Source: Herpetosiphon llansteffanensis
GTDB taxonomy: Bacteria; Chloroflexota; Chloroflexia; Chloroflexales; Herpetosiphonaceae
Length of the DNA: 64,000 nt
Direction: 5' to 3'
Assembly (NCBI RefSeq): GCF_003205875.1
Contig: NZ_PUBZ01000114.1
Location: 124,001-188,000, forward strand
Made by a program: the position numbers and the translations under genes. Shown here one piece after another: positions 17,323-25,900 of the stretch. The notes under the pieces are model-generated. The model did not search any database. It had not been told where the DNA came from and was given only the letters and a program-made list of their open reading frames with translations. Each line of letters opens with the position of its first letter. The stretch's first letter is position 1.

Positions 17323-17730
17323 TTAGTTAAAGAGCGTTATAAGTTGGGCGAGCTTTCCATCAAGTTGCTTTGCCACCCATGTAAGATCATTGGATTTATG
17401 GCGATTGAAGCTGTGCCATAAGCGTTGCAATTGGTTTGCCTGACGATCAAGCAAATCGAGTACATTGTACCAACCTTGGGAGCCATCGAGTTTGAGTTGT
17501 TGGTTGGTCAGAAATGGGGCAGTGTGTCGACCAAGCGCAACGCTGTACTCGCCATCAGAAAGCATGAGCAAGGCATTACACATGGGTGAATGGTATAAAA
17601 CCAGACATTCTCTGCCACCATGCTGGGCATCGCACTGTTGACGTACAAATTGATGGGCTTGTAAATGACGCTGGAGACAGCGTTCCGCGTAGGTGATAAA
17701 GCCCTGACATGCTGCACAGTGTGAATCCAT
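17323..17730 (-). CDS. Putative immunity protein, second paralogue
   Basis: A 135-residue cytoplasmic-looking protein with no signal peptide. It is a diverged copy of the gene just upstream (17797-18282). Both share C-x-x-C near the N-terminus, QCDAQ..G-x-ECL-x-LYHSP-x-C, APFLT(D/N)Q and LDGSQGW[FY]N. Location directly after a WXG100-toxin-like gene and the tandem duplication are typical of immunity genes, which often exist as variant copies. Start ATG 17730 is chosen because GAGG precedes it; the earlier ATG lacks one. Conserved Cys residues could bind metal. Function is inferred from context only. Confidence 0.6.
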   Translation of the reverse strand: MDSHCAACQGFITYAERCLQRHLQAHQFVRQQCDAQHGGRECLVLYHSPMCNALLMLSDGEYSVALGRHTAPFLTNQQLKLDGSQGWYNVLDLLDRQANQLQRLWHSFNRHKSNDLTWVAKQLDGKLAQLITLFN

Positions 17731-17796
17731 ACATTTCCTCGAACGAATGCTTGCTGGCATGCAACCGCTTGCTTGGTTTGCAGGCCAGCAAGCCGT

Positions 17797-18282
17797 TTAT
17801 CCGCCGTAGTAGCGCTGCCGCTGCATAAATTGAATATACTCAGCGAGCCATGTGGCTGGTGCGCTAGGCGCAAACATGGCCAGCAGGTGCTCAAATTGGC
17901 CTGCGAGCAGTTGGGCCAACCATTGATGATAATCGAGGCTACCATCCCAAAATTGTTCAATTACCCGTTGGGTCATGATTTTTTTGTTGGCGCGATACTC
18001 CAACAAATAGACCAAATTGAACCAACCTTGCGAGCCATCAACGTCAAGAATTTGATCGGTCAAAAATGGCGCATCAAACATGCCTAAAGCGCAATAATCA
18101 GCGCCATCGGTGCGTTGAATCAACAGTTGGCAGGTTGGCGAATGATACAACGCCAAGCATTCCAAGCCATTGTTTTGGGCATCACATTGGACGCGGCGAA
18201 ATTGACCAAACTCCAAGTAGCTGCTCAATTGTTGCTCAACATAGCTGATATAGCTTTGGCACTGGCCACAATCGTTGCTCAC
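17797..18282 (-). CDS. Putative immunity protein, first paralogue
   Basis: A 161-residue soluble protein starting at GTG 18282 with GAGG upstream, only 10 bases after the stop codon of the WXG100-toxin-like gene, so co-transcribed with it. Shared blocks with the following gene are VQCDAQNNGLECLALYHSP, APFLTDQ and DVDGSQGWFN. It has the N-terminal C-x-x-C pair (DCGQCQ). I do not recognise a Pfam family. The position right behind a polymorphic-toxin gene is the basis for calling it immunity; a neutral alternative is a secretion-related chaperone. Confidence 0.6.
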   Translation of the reverse strand: MSNDCGQCQSYISYVEQQLSSYLEFGQFRRVQCDAQNNGLECLALYHSPTCQLLIQRTDGADYCALGMFDAPFLTDQILDVDGSQGWFNLVYLLEYRANKKIMTQRVIEQFWDGSLDYHQWLAQLLAGQFEHLLAMFAPSAPATWLAEYIQFMQRQRYYGG

Positions 18283-18292
18283 AGAAAACCTC

Positions 18293-19561
18293 TTAATCGT
18301 TCAATGATTGGCTGGTTTGCAAAACTTCGCCGCCTGGGCCGATGCTGCCGCCAGCCACGCGTCCGCCAGTGCTTGCCCGCCAGTCGCCAGTCTTGATCCA
18401 GCTATCGCCAATTTGGCGGTAGCCATATTGGTAGGCTTGGCTTTGCATAAAGCGTACTTCCATCGCGCTGTACGATTGAGGGCGCTTGGTCAAAATATCA
18501 TCGATTGAGCTGCCCTTAATATCGATGCGGCTAATGCCGCTTTCAAGCTGCGATTGCAAGAATTCGCGGTTGACTGGCCAGATGCGATTATTGCCGCCTT
18601 CGGCAATTGGCTTGAGCGCATCCCAGACTTCGGCAGTGGTGCTGAAATAGCGTCCGCCATGGGCATTCGCTTCACCAATGTAGCCAAGGAAGCCCGAGGC
18701 TGGGTCAGCTTTGAACGCCCCTAATACGACGCGATCAGTCAAGGCCGTGCCTGTGCCAACATGGCTTGATTGATTGGCAATATAGCGGGCCATGGCGGTT
18801 TCTGCGCCGCCGCCTTTAGCCAGCATGCCAATATCGCCAGCTGCTTGGAGTGGGTTGCTGACGCGGGCAATATCGGCAGCTGCATCAGTAACGGTCGCTG
18901 CTTTGCTGAGCTTCGCAGCTTTACCAACTTTATCAGCGCCTTTGGTGCCAATTAAGATCGAGCCGATAAACATCGTGCCCCGGCCAATTGCTTCCCATGG
19001 GCGGCCATTTTCCCAAGCTTCAACATAGGGCGCTTTGAAGGCTTCCCAGAACTCGCTTGGATGGGTTACTGCGTGCCAAATGCCTTTAACCGTTTCGACT
19101 GGATTGGTGACCATATTCCAAACGCCGACCACCATATCCTTGAGTTCTTTGCCTGCGCCAACGAAGAAATCTTTGACCCCATTGCCAACGCTACTGAAGA
19201 ACCCGCCAACGCTATCGAGCCAACTGCCGCCACCCTTGCCACCTTCAGCATTGCCGAGCAACGAGCCTTTGAATAAACCAGCGGCTTCTTCTTCTGCTTG
19301 GCTAAAGATTTTTTGGATTTCGAGGGTAACTTGTTGGGCAGTTTGGAACGCGTTGATCAAGCGATTGAAGGTTGGGAAGATTTCGTCGTTGAGTTCTTTG
19401 GCAAAGGCAACACTGGCATCGCCTTTCCAGCGCTCGTTCAATTGTTGGCCGGTGTTGCGAATTGTCGTTTGCAATTGCTCAACTGTTTGCTTGAGGCGAC
19501 CGAAACGCTGAGCCACCTGTGCGGTTTGCTCATACTGTATCTGAACAACTTCCTTGCTCAT
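18293..19561 (-). CDS. WXG100-domain polymorphic toxin candidate
   Basis: A 422-residue modular protein predicted to be exported by the type VII system. Residues 1-95 are a WXG100 helical hairpin with W45-K-G47, ending EEEAAGLFKGSL, a tail shared with the neighbouring WXG100 protein at 20645. Residues about 100-190 hold amphipathic segments, and residues about 205-250 an Ala-rich helical linker like the pre-toxin regions of polymorphic toxins. The last 160 residues form a separate domain with DRVVLGAF, GGRYFSTTAEVWDAL and WPVNREFLQSQLESG. Its W-x-x-N-x-x-FL pattern resembles toxin C-termini seen in LXG/WXG proteins, but the catalytic type is unknown. AGGAG precedes the ATG. Two candidate immunity genes follow immediately. 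Confidence 0.75.
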   Translation of the reverse strand: MSKEVVQIQYEQTAQVAQRFGRLKQTVEQLQTTIRNTGQQLNERWKGDASVAFAKELNDEIFPTFNRLINAFQTAQQVTLEIQKIFSQAEEEAAGLFKGSLLGNAEGGKGGGSWLDSVGGFFSSVGNGVKDFFVGAGKELKDMVVGVWNMVTNPVETVKGIWHAVTHPSEFWEAFKAPYVEAWENGRPWEAIGRGTMFIGSILIGTKGADKVGKAAKLSKAATVTDAAADIARVSNPLQAAGDIGMLAKGGGAETAMARYIANQSSHVGTGTALTDRVVLGAFKADPASGFLGYIGEANAHGGRYFSTTAEVWDALKPIAEGGNNRIWPVNREFLQSQLESGISRIDIKGSSIDDILTKRPQSYSAMEVRFMQSQAYQYGYRQIGDSWIKTGDWRASTGGRVAGGSIGPGGEVLQTSQSLND

Positions 19562-19747
19562 GACACTGCTCCTAGGTTAATGGGGTTGATACGTCGATCA
19601 GAGTGCTTGGGTGAGCCGCTCATGAGCTTGGGAGCCAATAAAAAGACCGGGATTGATTAAAGAGAAATAACCCATGAGGTGCAGCGACACTCCAATACTC
19701 CAATTTCAGTATACCAAAATCCTACCTTTTGAACAACGATCAAAATT

Positions 19748-19791
19748 AAAAACCATACACAAACTGGCTACGAGCGCTAGTTTGTGCATGG
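19748..19791 (-). terminator. Terminator between the two WXG100-fusion gene groups
   Basis: CCATGCACAAACT / AGTTTGTGTATGG (minus strand, one mismatch) forms a 13-bp stem followed by TTTTTAATTTT. It lies after the gene at 19828, so the toxin/immunity genes form a separate transcription unit. Confidence 0.8.
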
Positions 19792-19827
19792 TTTGTTACT
19801 TGGCTAGAATAGCTTCATGATGTCAAT

Positions 19828-20625
19828 TTATAACGCTGCAGTGGCCAATTGTTCAAACCAGCGCTGGATATGCTCGCGCAACCAGGCTTGATCAATAGCC
19901 TGCACTTCAAACACTTCAGGGTTGGTTTCGTCGAGCTGAATCGCCCAAGCGCTACTTGGCCCTTGCAGAATTGCTGGATTAATCGCATCGACGATTTCGG
20001 TATCTTCGCAACGCACAATTGCCAACGAAGCACTGAAGATAGGCGCTTGAATTGCTTCGATTAGGCTTTGGGCTGCTTGTTGCTCAAGCCCTGCCGCAGT
20101 TAAGCGCTTGAATGCTTCTGCATCGGCGCGATCTTCGGCCAAGCCTTTGATGGCCAAGAATTCGTTTTGGCTTAGGCGCACACTGGCTTCGAAGGCTTTG
20201 CTTGGTTGCACTTCCAACAAAAACGCCAAGCGATCAAACAATACCAGCATATCAGGCAAAAATGCCAAGCGATGTTGGTGCTCGGTTGGCAGCGTTTGCT
20301 CAACAACGCCTAATTGGTTGACATAGTGCAAAAAGAGCTGGCCACCAGTATCGGGTGTTTCGCGGGTCGTAATGAAGGCAACATCGGGAAACGCCACAAT
20401 TTGCGAGAATTCTAAAATTTCGCGTTCGATCATGACGGTTTCATCGGCGCTAATCGTTGCTAATTCTTTGGCAACTAAGCCTTGGACCCCTTGATTCAAG
20501 GCGGCCAGATGGCTTGCTTGATCCTGCGGAATCAAGTTTTCATTATCTAAGCCAATGATTTTATTGGTACGAGCGGCTTCGAGTAAGACCAAAAACTCGT
20601 TGCGCTCCAGAATAAGTCCATCCAT
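19828..20625 (-). CDS. Two-lobed protein, possible EspG-like secretion chaperone
   Basis: Not assigned to a family with certainty. 265 residues, no signal peptide or membrane helix. It reads as two similar lobes: lobe 1 begins LILERNEFLVLLEAAR and lobe 2 begins VRLSQNEFLAIKGLAEDR. Each continues with a helix, a surface loop, a helix ending around VAKEL or AAGL, and then a hydrophobic strand after a Pro (IVAFPDVAFITTRE; IQAPIFSASLAIVRCE). Internal pseudo-symmetry of this kind is known for EspG chaperones of ESX systems. It sits 19 bases after the WXG100/beta-rich gene, so it may be that protein's chaperone. This is inference. Confidence 0.55.
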   Translation of the reverse strand: MDGLILERNEFLVLLEAARTNKIIGLDNENLIPQDQASHLAALNQGVQGLVAKELATISADETVMIEREILEFSQIVAFPDVAFITTRETPDTGGQLFLHYVNQLGVVEQTLPTEHQHRLAFLPDMLVLFDRLAFLLEVQPSKAFEASVRLSQNEFLAIKGLAEDRADAEAFKRLTAAGLEQQAAQSLIEAIQAPIFSASLAIVRCEDTEIVDAINPAILQGPSSAWAIQLDETNPEVFEVQAIDQAWLREHIQRWFEQLATAAL

Positions 20626-20644
20626 CGGTTAAAACCTCGCTATG

Positions 20645-21610
20645 TTACTTCGCTCCACCAAACGAGATGCCAAATGAAACGAATGGCAACTTGACTTTGG
20701 TGGTTTTGCCAATGCTGAAGCCAAGCTCGGCCTTGAGGCCAACTTCGGCACTTACCCCAACGTTAACCCCTGCGACATTTACGCCTTTGGTTCCGGTAAC
20801 TGAAACTAAGGTGCCACCAACGGTTGCGCCAAGTGAGCCATCTTTGATGCCTGCAAAACCTTCAACCGAAAGGGCTTTGCCTTCGAGGGTTTCGGTGTAG
20901 GCAAGGTTTTTGTTGCCATAGACATTGGTTAATTCGCCTTTAGCAACGGTTGCTTCGCCGTATGGCCCAATGGTGAATTTTTTATCGCCATTAACGCCTA
21001 AGCCGATACCAACTTCGCCATAGCCAACTTGGTATTTGCCTTTGAGGGTATAGGGAATTGGGCCATCGACTTTAAGTAAATCGCCTTTGCCTTCGAGCAA
21101 CGCGCCACTGACCCCAAGCTTCAATTGAGGCTTGGTTTCGCCGGTTTTGGTTTTGTAATCGTAGGTATGAATTTTAACTTTGCCCTTGACAGTTGGGCCA
21201 CTGCCTTGTTTGTCGCCATTGCCGGCTTGGCCACTGCCATCACCTGCTTGGCCGCTGCCGTTGCCACTGCCGCTGCCGTTGCCATTACCGCTGCCACCGC
21301 CCATCAATGAGCCTTTGAACAACGCGGCAGCTTCTTCTTCTGCTTGTTGGAAGACTTTTTTGATTTCAACGGTTGTGCTTTGGGCTTGGTTAAACAACGT
21401 GGTCAAGCGGTTGAAGGCAGGTTGAACTTCGCCACGAAATTCAGCGCTAAATGCCTTTTGCGCATCACCTTGCCATTCACCAGCTTCTAAACGGGCTGCA
21501 ATACTTTCAAGTGATTTGAAAATAGCAGTTGTTGTATCAGCAGCCTTGCCAAAACGGCTGGCAACCTGATCCAACACATCGTACTTCGCCTGAACGGTTT
21601 CTTGAGGCAT
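20645..21610 (-). CDS. WXG100 protein with beta-rich C-terminal domain
   Basis: A 321-residue likely type VII substrate. Residues 1-98 form a WXG100 hairpin with W46-Q-G48, ending EEEAAALFKGSLMGG, the same tail as in the toxin at 18293. Residues about 105-140 are a low-complexity Gly-Asn-Ser linker. The remaining 180 residues are Gly-rich alternating beta strands (for example VGYGEVGIGLGV, VNVAGVNVGVSAEVGLKA), suggestive of a beta-barrel or a beta-solenoid. No enzymatic motif is visible. The start ATG 21610 with GGAG upstream is used because the family begins MPQETVQ; an upstream ATG would add a poor leader. Effector, pore-forming or structural roles are all possible. Confidence 0.7.
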   Translation of the reverse strand: MPQETVQAKYDVLDQVASRFGKAADTTTAIFKSLESIAARLEAGEWQGDAQKAFSAEFRGEVQPAFNRLTTLFNQAQSTTVEIKKVFQQAEEEAAALFKGSLMGGGSGNGNGSGSGNGSGQAGDGSGQAGNGDKQGSGPTVKGKVKIHTYDYKTKTGETKPQLKLGVSGALLEGKGDLLKVDGPIPYTLKGKYQVGYGEVGIGLGVNGDKKFTIGPYGEATVAKGELTNVYGNKNLAYTETLEGKALSVEGFAGIKDGSLGATVGGTLVSVTGTKGVNVAGVNVGVSAEVGLKAELGFSIGKTTKVKLPFVSFGISFGGAK

Positions 21611-21916
21611 GACACAAACTCCATCGGGTATAAAAAGAACAGAAGTTTTATCATTGCTAGCAATACTAGCCAATGATTATGCTTGATGCTTAATCAGGTT
21701 AAACCTTGGTTAAGCACATATTCTTCTCAGTTAAGACTACAATAAAAGGCGCAGCCTTACCAAGGAAATAAAATTGACTCTGCAAGCATACTCGATGGAT
21801 TGCTGGTTTACAAGAGGGGCTTTTGATGGATTTTTAAACTGATTTGCGGCCTTGAAATCGATCAAACGAGATGCAACTACGTGAGGTCGAAGCATCTCGT
21901 TTGCCAAATTTGCGAA
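21611..21916 (-). promoter_or_regulatory. Intergenic region upstream of the WXG100/beta-rich gene
   Basis: A 306-base gap inside the secretion locus. The right end holds a terminator-like hairpin (21863-21903). Next to the WXG100 gene is the perfect 12-bp palindrome ATTGCTAGCAAT at 21653-21664, a possible operator. A weak minus-strand promoter TTGGCT-N17-TAAAAC overlaps it. The middle shows nothing recognisable. Confidence 0.3.
21863..21903 (-). terminator. Terminator-like hairpin after the DUF3467-like gene
   Basis: A perfect 12-bp inverted repeat CAAACGAGATGC / GCATCTCGTTTG lies 14 bases beyond the stop codon. The T tract is short, so it may terminate only partly. Confidence 0.55.
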
Positions 21917-22180
21917 TTAGCGTCCGTGAATTTGGTCGAGGGTGGCGACGGTTTCGCCAGTTTGTTGCTCATAGGCTGCAATCATGGCCAAAAGCCCTTG
22001 GCCAAGCGTTTTGGCAACTGGCAATGACATATTGACAACCGCAACTGCGCGGCCATTGGTTTGTAACACAGTATAGGCATCGGTTGAGCCTAAACCATTG
22101 ATAAAGCCATTTGCATACATCAATGGAGCTTCCAAAAATGCGTCTTCAACCAAACTTTGTAGGTGTTCTAAATCGCTCAT
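21917..22180 (-). CDS. Small DUF3467-like protein in the secretion operon
   Basis: An 87-residue soluble protein. The stretch PLMYANGFINGLGSTDAYTV, then a strand with RAVAVVNMSLPVAKTLGQGL and a final AAYEQQTG helix, recalls DUF3467, a small alpha/beta family of unknown function (Y-A-N-x-F at the first strand, then a substitution-tolerant strand and a helix). It lies between the ubiquitin-like/FHA gene and the WXG100/beta-rich gene in the same orientation. A function in the secretion apparatus is inferred only from position. Confidence 0.6.
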   Translation of the reverse strand: MSDLEHLQSLVEDAFLEAPLMYANGFINGLGSTDAYTVLQTNGRAVAVVNMSLPVAKTLGQGLLAMIAAYEQQTGETVATLDQIHGR

Positions 22181-22271
22181 ACATCCTCCTAAATAGTAAG
22201 CTGCGCAGAGAAATAGCGCTGGTATAAACCAAGCGCTATTTTAACTGCATATTGATTTTTCGGCGAATAGT

Positions 22272-22901
22272 TTAATCTGAAATAATGACTTTGAAGGTAA
22301 TTTGGCTTCGATCCAGCGTGATCAAATCGCCATGCTGTAAGACTTGGCGGCGATCAACCTGAATGGGCCGCCCCGTTGAATCGGTAATCGTTGTTGGGTT
22401 GGGCGAGAGGCTTTCAATATAGAAATGACCGCCAGTTTCGGTAATTTCAAATTGACGACGGGAAACCCGCAACCCATTGGGGTGGCTGCCCAAATCGACT
22501 GCCAACAGATCGTTGCTCGCTTGATTGTCGAAGCGGCCAACGATTGCTGGTTGCCAGTGGAGGCGATAACTGTTGCCAGTTGGATGCTCGCGCAAGTAAA
22601 TTCGGCGGGCCATTGGCTGGCCGTCTTCTGGCATATTTGGCATTGCTTCGCTAAATATCAAGCGTTCTTTATTCGAAACTTGTTTATCGAGCGTGCGGTT
22701 ATTGCTTAACACACTGCCATCCTGCTTCATCAAGCAATAGGCATCGGGATTTTGACCAAGAAAATCGAAGTCACGCCGAAATTCCTTCAAAATCGATTCA
22801 ACAAGCTCTCCGGTAGGAATGTTGGTGAGTGTTTGCGCAACTTGTTGCTTCTTTTCATAGACATCGATAAAAAGTTCAAAGCGGGCTTGTTTGGCACCCA
22901 T
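22272..22901 (-). CDS. Ubiquitin-like (YukD/EsaB-type) domain fused to FHA domain
   Basis: A 209-residue cytoplasmic protein. Residues about 6-88 fit a ubiquitin-like fold: strand FELFIDVYEK, a helix SILKEFRRDF, then YCLMKQDGSVLSNNRTLDKQ and LIFSEAMP. Small ubiquitin-like proteins (YukD, EsaB, and the EccD N-terminus) are standard parts of type VII systems. Residues about 115-205 are an FHA domain with the pattern VGRFD, LRVSRRQFEI, and HGDLITLD, expected to bind phospho-threonine. In Firmicutes the FHA domains sit on EssC itself; here they are supplied on the ubiquitin-like partner. The gene is directly downstream of the giant ATPase gene. Confidence 0.78.
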   Translation of the reverse strand: MGAKQARFELFIDVYEKKQQVAQTLTNIPTGELVESILKEFRRDFDFLGQNPDAYCLMKQDGSVLSNNRTLDKQVSNKERLIFSEAMPNMPEDGQPMARRIYLREHPTGNSYRLHWQPAIVGRFDNQASNDLLAVDLGSHPNGLRVSRRQFEITETGGHFYIESLSPNPTTITDSTGRPIQVDRRQVLQHGDLITLDRSQITFKVIISD

Positions 22902-22931
22902 GAAAGTAACTCCTCACACGGTACTATGCTT

Positions 22932-22963
22932 GGGCAGCGAGCCAACAGCGTGGCTCGCTGCCC
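22932..22963 (-). terminator. Strong hairpin between ubl-FHA gene and ATPase gene
   Basis: GGGCAGCGAGCCA / TGGCTCGCTGCCC is a perfect 13-bp stem with a 6-base loop, 7 bases after the ATPase stop codon. It lacks a T tract, so it may be a 3' stabiliser or partial terminator that lowers expression of downstream genes. Confidence 0.55.
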
Positions 22964-22969
22964 ATTACT

Positions 22970-25900
22970 TTAGCTTTCTAAGGTTCCTTCGAAGGTCAAG
23001 ATCAACGATTCATCATCGCTGCTGGTCATGTCGGCCATCATTGTTGCCGTTTCGAGATCGAGGCCATCGTGCATATGCTGATCGACCAACATTTGATGCA
23101 ACATCGATCGCAGCCGCTCGGAGCTATTCCAGCTTGCAAAATCCATCGAAATATAATTTTGCATAATCGTTTCTGCAATATTGCTGTCGCCATTTGCCTC
23201 TTTGATGCGTGGCATCAGGCGTTGGATACCTTGGCGAATCAGCGCCGACATTCTGGCAACTGTTGGATCTTGTTCCATGCTGACTGGTTTATCGCCAATC
23301 GTAATTGCCCCAGTTGACCACGCTGCCCGTTCTGGGTAGCGCTCGCTGATGGTTTCAACCCAGCCATCAAGAGCTGTGATGACCCGTTCGGCTTCATCGC
23401 TAGCATCTTCGGCAACAATATGGCTACCATCGGTATACGGGCTTGCCACTTGGATCAAGGTTGTTTGGCCTGCTTTGACCATAAAGCCCCGACCCATTGG
23501 TAATTCCTTGCCCCGAACTTCGCTTGGCGTACGCATAACCCGTAACGATTCAACCGCTTGGGCTGTCCGCAAGCCAATCCCGAAGTTGGCACTCATAACC
23601 CGACGGCGCAGATCATTGACTGAGCCATCGAGGGTGCCTGCAATAATCACAAACACGCCCTCGCCACCATAGCGCCGCGTAAGCACTGCAATATCATTCA
23701 TCACTGAACGCTTGCTTTCTGCTTCGTCGCTGAAATCTTCAAAGTTATCAATGAAGATATAGACTGGTCGGTTAATCGCTTGTTGCGCGAATGCCTGACA
23801 CTCGATTTGCAGATTTTCCAGCAATGAACCCATTTGATCGATTTCGCTGACGGTTTGCAAGACGTGTGGCAAGTCAGCAAGGCTGCGTTTGCCACCATAC
23901 TTGAAGAAGCGTCCACGGGTATCAATCAAGACCATCGCGACTTGCTCTGGCGTGTAGCGATCGGCCAGCGAAAGCACCCAGTTGTAGAGCAAGGTGGTTT
24001 TACCAGAGATTGGTGGCCCGGCAATCGCTGCGTGTGGCCCAATCTTTTTGAGATCGTACATGGCTGGCATCAGGTTGTTGCTTTGGCCAACCACACTCCA
24101 AATGACTTTGCCTTCAGCAACTTTATTGGTCTCATCGAGCATTTCGCGCAATGGCACAATTTGCGGCAGAATTTGAATTGGATCAGGCGTGGTGCGCATG
24201 CCACCAAGTTGTTCAACCCTGGCCTGCATCATCATACCCATCAAATCAAGTTCTTCAGCTTCGTTGCGATGGTCGCGGCCATCAGGGCCAACTAAGCCCA
24301 CTGGCAAGGTTGCTTGGAAGAGCAATGGCCGTTTGCCAACCCGAATATAACCGCGGCCTGGCACATCGCCAAATTCAATTGCACCCCGCCCGACAATATC
24401 CATATAGCGATCTTGTTGGCCTTGCTTGAAGGTAATGCGTTCGCCAAACAAGCTGCCAAAGCGACTTGACATATTGGTTGGGAAGTTGGCCGTAACGATA
24501 AAGGCAATCCCAACGCTCAGTGAGCGCCGTACCAATGGAATCAAGACCGATTCTTCAACCGAATCGTAATTCTCGTGGATGATGGCAATATTATCGATTG
24601 CGACCACAATTGCTGGCAAGGCTTGATCTGGAAACTGCTTGTTATATTCATAGATCGTGTTGACCCCTGCATCGCTAAAGATTTGTTGGCGTTCGCGGGT
24701 CAAGCGTTCCATTTTGCTGAATAAACGCAGCATTTGTTCTTCAAAGGTCTCGTCGTCGGCGTAGATCAATGCACCAATGTGTGGCAAGTTGCGCAAACTA
24801 CGGAAGTTGCGCCCGCCCAAATCGACCACATAGGCGTGGAGTTCATCGGGGCTGTGGCTGGCTGCCAAACCGGCGATGATCGAGCGTAACAACGAGGTTT
24901 TACCCCAACCAGAGTCACCATAAATTGCCAAGTGATTGGTGCTGAAATCAAAGACAAATGGCAATTGGGTTGCTTCATTTGGATCATCAACCAACAAGGC
25001 AGCTGTGCGCATGGCCTCGGTTTCCCAATTGACCCCTGGCCAGAGATGTTCAGTGTCACCGTTAATCCAATCGGTCACGGCTGGCTGGAAAACAATAATG
25101 CTATTGTCTTTGGCATTGATAATTGGTGATTGCAAACTTACACGGTCGGGCAAGAAATTTGGCCATGGTTTTGGCGTTGGTTGGAAGTTGACCAACTCAC
25201 GTGAGATTTGCACCACAGTATCGAACAGTTTTGGTGTATCTTCGCTGGTTGAGACTGGTTCTGGCTCACGTTCAGGCCAGAGCACGCCCACTTCGCGATC
25301 GTCGATTTGGCTTTCGCCAGTGTACGAAACCTGAATCAACTCAAGGTTTTCGTTGCCAATTTGCAAGTAGCCACGACCTGGCATGCCGTTGGGCAAGAAG
25401 GCTGCGTCTGGTTTGCGCAAGAGTTCGCGACTGGTATCTGGCTGTTCAACCCGCAGACAGAGCCGCAACTTGATATTGGCGCGCATTTGGTCGGTAACAC
25501 CCTTTGGTTGTTGCGACGCGAGCAAGAGGTTGACCCCTTGCGCACGACCAACCCGGGTGATACTTTCCAATGATGGCAGATATTCAGGGTTCGAATCGAA
25601 CATTTCGGCGTATTCGTCGATGATGATGAACAAGTGTGGGTATGCGCCAAACTCTGGTTTCTTATGGAAGCCACGTTCGCGATATTCCACAATATCCTTC
25701 GTACCAGTCATGGCGTTGAGTGCTTGACGGCGACGAATTTCAGCATCAATCGAGGTGAACATGCGATCAACTGCCGATTTGTTCAAGTTGGTCACGATGT
25801 CCACACAATGTGGCATGTTTTCGAATGGCTTGAAGGCACCGCCGCCTTTGAAGTCGACCAAGACAAAGTTGAGAATATCAGGCGAGTAATTCAGTGCCAG

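Noticed and set aside
21125-21425. Plus-strand frames with Ala, Pro and Leu repeats opposite the Gly-rich linker
   Set aside because: They are the reverse reading of the Gly-Asn-Ser linker of the WXG100/beta-rich gene.
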